Of a stretch of DNA of 64,000 bases, positions 62,413-64,000 are shown one piece after another (the stretch's first letter is position 1; each line of letters opens with the position of its first letter). Source of the DNA: Roseiarcus sp963833955 (GTDB taxonomy: Bacteria; Pseudomonadota; Alphaproteobacteria; Rhizobiales; Beijerinckiaceae); the NCBI GenBank assembly GCA_963833955.1, contig CAWHZY010000003.1:62001-126000 (forward strand), read 5' to 3'. Position numbers and translations under genes: made by a program. Below the pieces are notes generated by a model that was given only the letters and a program-made list of their open reading frames with translations, did not search any database and was not told the DNA's origin.

Positions 62413-63825
62413 ATGAGCGCCAAAGTCGCGATCATCGGCCGGCCGAACGTCGGCAAGTCGACATTGTTCAATCGGCTGGTCGGGCGCAGGCTGGCGCTCG
62501 TCGACGACGAGCCGGGCGTCACCCGCGACCGCCGCGAGGGCGAAGCGCAGGACTCGCGGACCTTTCCTTCACCATCGTCGACACCGCCGGCCTCGAGGAA
62601 GGTGAAGCCGGAAACGCTCGCGGGCCGCATGCGCGCGCAGACGGAAGCAGCCCTCATCGATTGCGACGCGATCCTGTTCGTGGTCGACGCGCGCGCCGGC
62701 CTCACCCCCACCGACCAGCATTTCGCGCAAGCCGTGCGCCGCGCCGACAAACCCATCATCGTCATCGCCAACAAGGCGGAAAGCACCGCGGGGAAGGCGG
62801 GCGTCTACGAGGTGTTTGGTCTTGGCCTCGGCGAGCCGATCGCCTTCTCCGCCGAGCATGGCGAGGGCCTGAGCGAACTCTACGACGCGCTGGTCGAAGT
62901 CCTGCCGCGCCGCCGCGCGCCTCGACCCGGACGAGGAGAGCGAGGCCGAGCCGCTGGTCCTCGGCGAAGAAGAGGACGGCAGCGAACTCGATCTCAAGAA
63001 GCCCCTGCGCATCGCCGTGCTGGGACGGCCGAACGCCGGCAAGTCCACCCTCATCAACCATATCCTCGGCCAGGATCGCCTGCTGGTTGGCCCCGAGCCC
63101 GGCATCACCCGCGACTCGATCGGCCTCGACGCCGAGTGGAACGGGCGCAAGCTCAGGATCTTCGACACCGCGGGCCTGCGCCGGAAGTCGCGGATCGTCG
63201 AGAAGGTGGAAAAGCTCGCCGTCGCCGACGCGCTGCGCGCGGTGCGCTTCGCCGAAGTCGTGGTGCTTCTGCTCGACGCCACGATCCCGTTCGAAAAGCA
63301 GGACCTGACGCTTGCCGATCTCGTCGAGAAGGAGGGCAGGGCGCTGGTCATCGGTCTCAACAAATGGGATCTTGATCGACAACAAGAGCGACAAGGCGCG
63401 CGAACTGCGCGAGGAAGCCGACCGGCTCCTGCCGCAGCTGCGCGGAACGCGCGTGATCCCGCTTTCCGGCCTGACTGGCGCGCATGTCGACAGGCTGATG
63501 GAAGCGATCCTCGCCACGGCCGAGATCTGGAATCATGCGCATCTCGACCGGGCGGCTCAATCGCTGGCTGCGGCCCGTCATCGACGGCACGCCGCCGCCG
63601 GCTGTGTCCGGACGCCGCGTCAAGATCCGCTACATGACCCAGCCCAAGGCGCGCCCGCCGTACTTCGTGCTGTTCGGCAATTCGGTCGACAAGATTCCCG
63701 AGAGCTACAAGCGCTATCTCGTCAACGGCCTGCGCGAGACTTTCGGCCTCATCGGCGTGCCGATCCGCCTGTCGATGCGCCCGGGAAGCAACAACCCTTA
63801 CGCGCCAAAGAAACGGAGGGGCTAG
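62413..63825 (+). pseudogene. der: Ribosome biogenesis GTPase Der, with about five frameshifts as given
   Basis: Two tandem GTPase domains and a KH-like end identify Der (EngA). G1 of domain 1 is 'GRPNVGKST' and of domain 2 'GRPNAGKST'; 'FTIVDTAGLEEGE' and 'RIFDTAGLRRKSR' are the switch II elements; the KH end is 'KIRYMTQPKARPPYFVLFGN'. The conserved text moves between frames near 62548-62556, 62606-62611, 62918-62928, 63370-63375 and 63531-63536, with net zero, so the whole span is a multiple of three. Der is essential for 50S assembly, so sequencing indels are much more likely than decay. Confidence 0.92.
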
Positions 63826-63829
63826 CAAG

Positions 63830-64000
63830 ATGGACCGTAGCGAACGCAAGGCCGCCGTCTCGGCCTACAAGGAGCGCAAGCCCGTCGCCGGCGTCTATGC
63901 GATCCGGTGCGCGACGACCGACGGGCAATGGGTGGGCGCGCCGATCTTTCCACGAGCGGCGGGGAAAACGCCCAAGACAGAGCTTGTCGAATGGACGGCT
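63830..64000 (+). CDS. GIY-YIG nuclease family protein (3' truncated by the window edge)
   Basis: 57 codons to the edge. 'KAAVSAYKERKPVAGVYAIRC' is the start of the small GIY-YIG proteins found in this order (the GVY/YAI strand being their first strand). After 'TTDGQWVGAP' the frame reads less convincingly, and the neighbouring frame gives 'APDLST', which is expected at that place, so another one-base indel near 63940 is likely. It begins 4 bases after the der stop. Confidence 0.65.
   Translation, partial: MDRSERKAAVSAYKERKPVAGVYAIRCATTDGQWVGAPIFPRAAGKTPKTELVEWTA

Overview
The window is high-GC DNA from an alphaproteobacterium, most likely of the order Hyphomicrobiales (Rhizobiales). Support comes from the RluC-ATP12 and TPR-der gene orders, pccA/pccB, a PEPxxWA-type CTERM protein, and a GTTC-N7-GTTC LexA-type box. 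The genus cannot be named from sequence alone.

Layout. (1) 1-22126 (+): a catabolic cluster with a branched-chain-amino-acid-type ABC importer (SBP, livH, livM, livG, livF), an AraC regulator, a UPF0261/Tm-1-like protein, a PEP-hydrolase-family protein, a giant flotillin-like coiled-coil protein, two SRPBCC proteins, a CO-dehydrogenase-like molybdenum hydroxylase (M, S and a split L subunit) with its MoxR and VWA maturation partners, an amidohydrolase, a lactonase-like metallo-hydrolase, an SMP-30/isochorismatase fusion and a flavin oxidoreductase. Together they look like uptake and oxidative hydrolysis of an unidentified, probably heterocyclic or lactone-forming compound. (2) 22530-30608: an AraC regulator and a ribose-type ABC importer, with one permease fused to an SMP-30-like propeller. 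(3) 31401-42915: tRNA-Gln, dnaE, a 34-codon membrane microprotein under a LexA-type operator, GST, a Host_attach-family protein, rluC, an ATP12 chaperone, aldehyde dehydrogenase, RidA and pccA. (4) 43345-46816: a lower-GC island with a repetitive Arg/Gly/Pro protein, an EXORDIUM-like protein sharing its peptide motif, an acyl carrier protein and a ketosynthase. (5) 46855-53610: small unknowns, a SEC-C/TPR/sulfotransferase, pccB, a fatty acid hydroxylase and a CTERM protein. (6) 54033-61377: an electron-transfer region with two HiPIPs, a secreted monoheme protein, three diheme cytochromes c and a Cyc2-like fused cytochrome-porin. (7) 61551-64000: a TPR membrane protein, der and a partial GIY-YIG protein.

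Sequence quality matters for reading this window. Genes that should be essential (dnaE, and der with about five breaks) and several others carry small indels that split otherwise complete proteins. This pattern is more easily explained by residual sequencing indels than by gene decay, so 'pseudogene' entries below mean 'frame broken as given'. The most interesting biology is the LexA-box microprotein, the Cyc2-like/c4/HiPIP region, the 43-47 kb island, the 44-residue repeats of the flotillin-like protein, the domain fusions, and a dispersed double-hairpin repeat with compensatory changes between copies.
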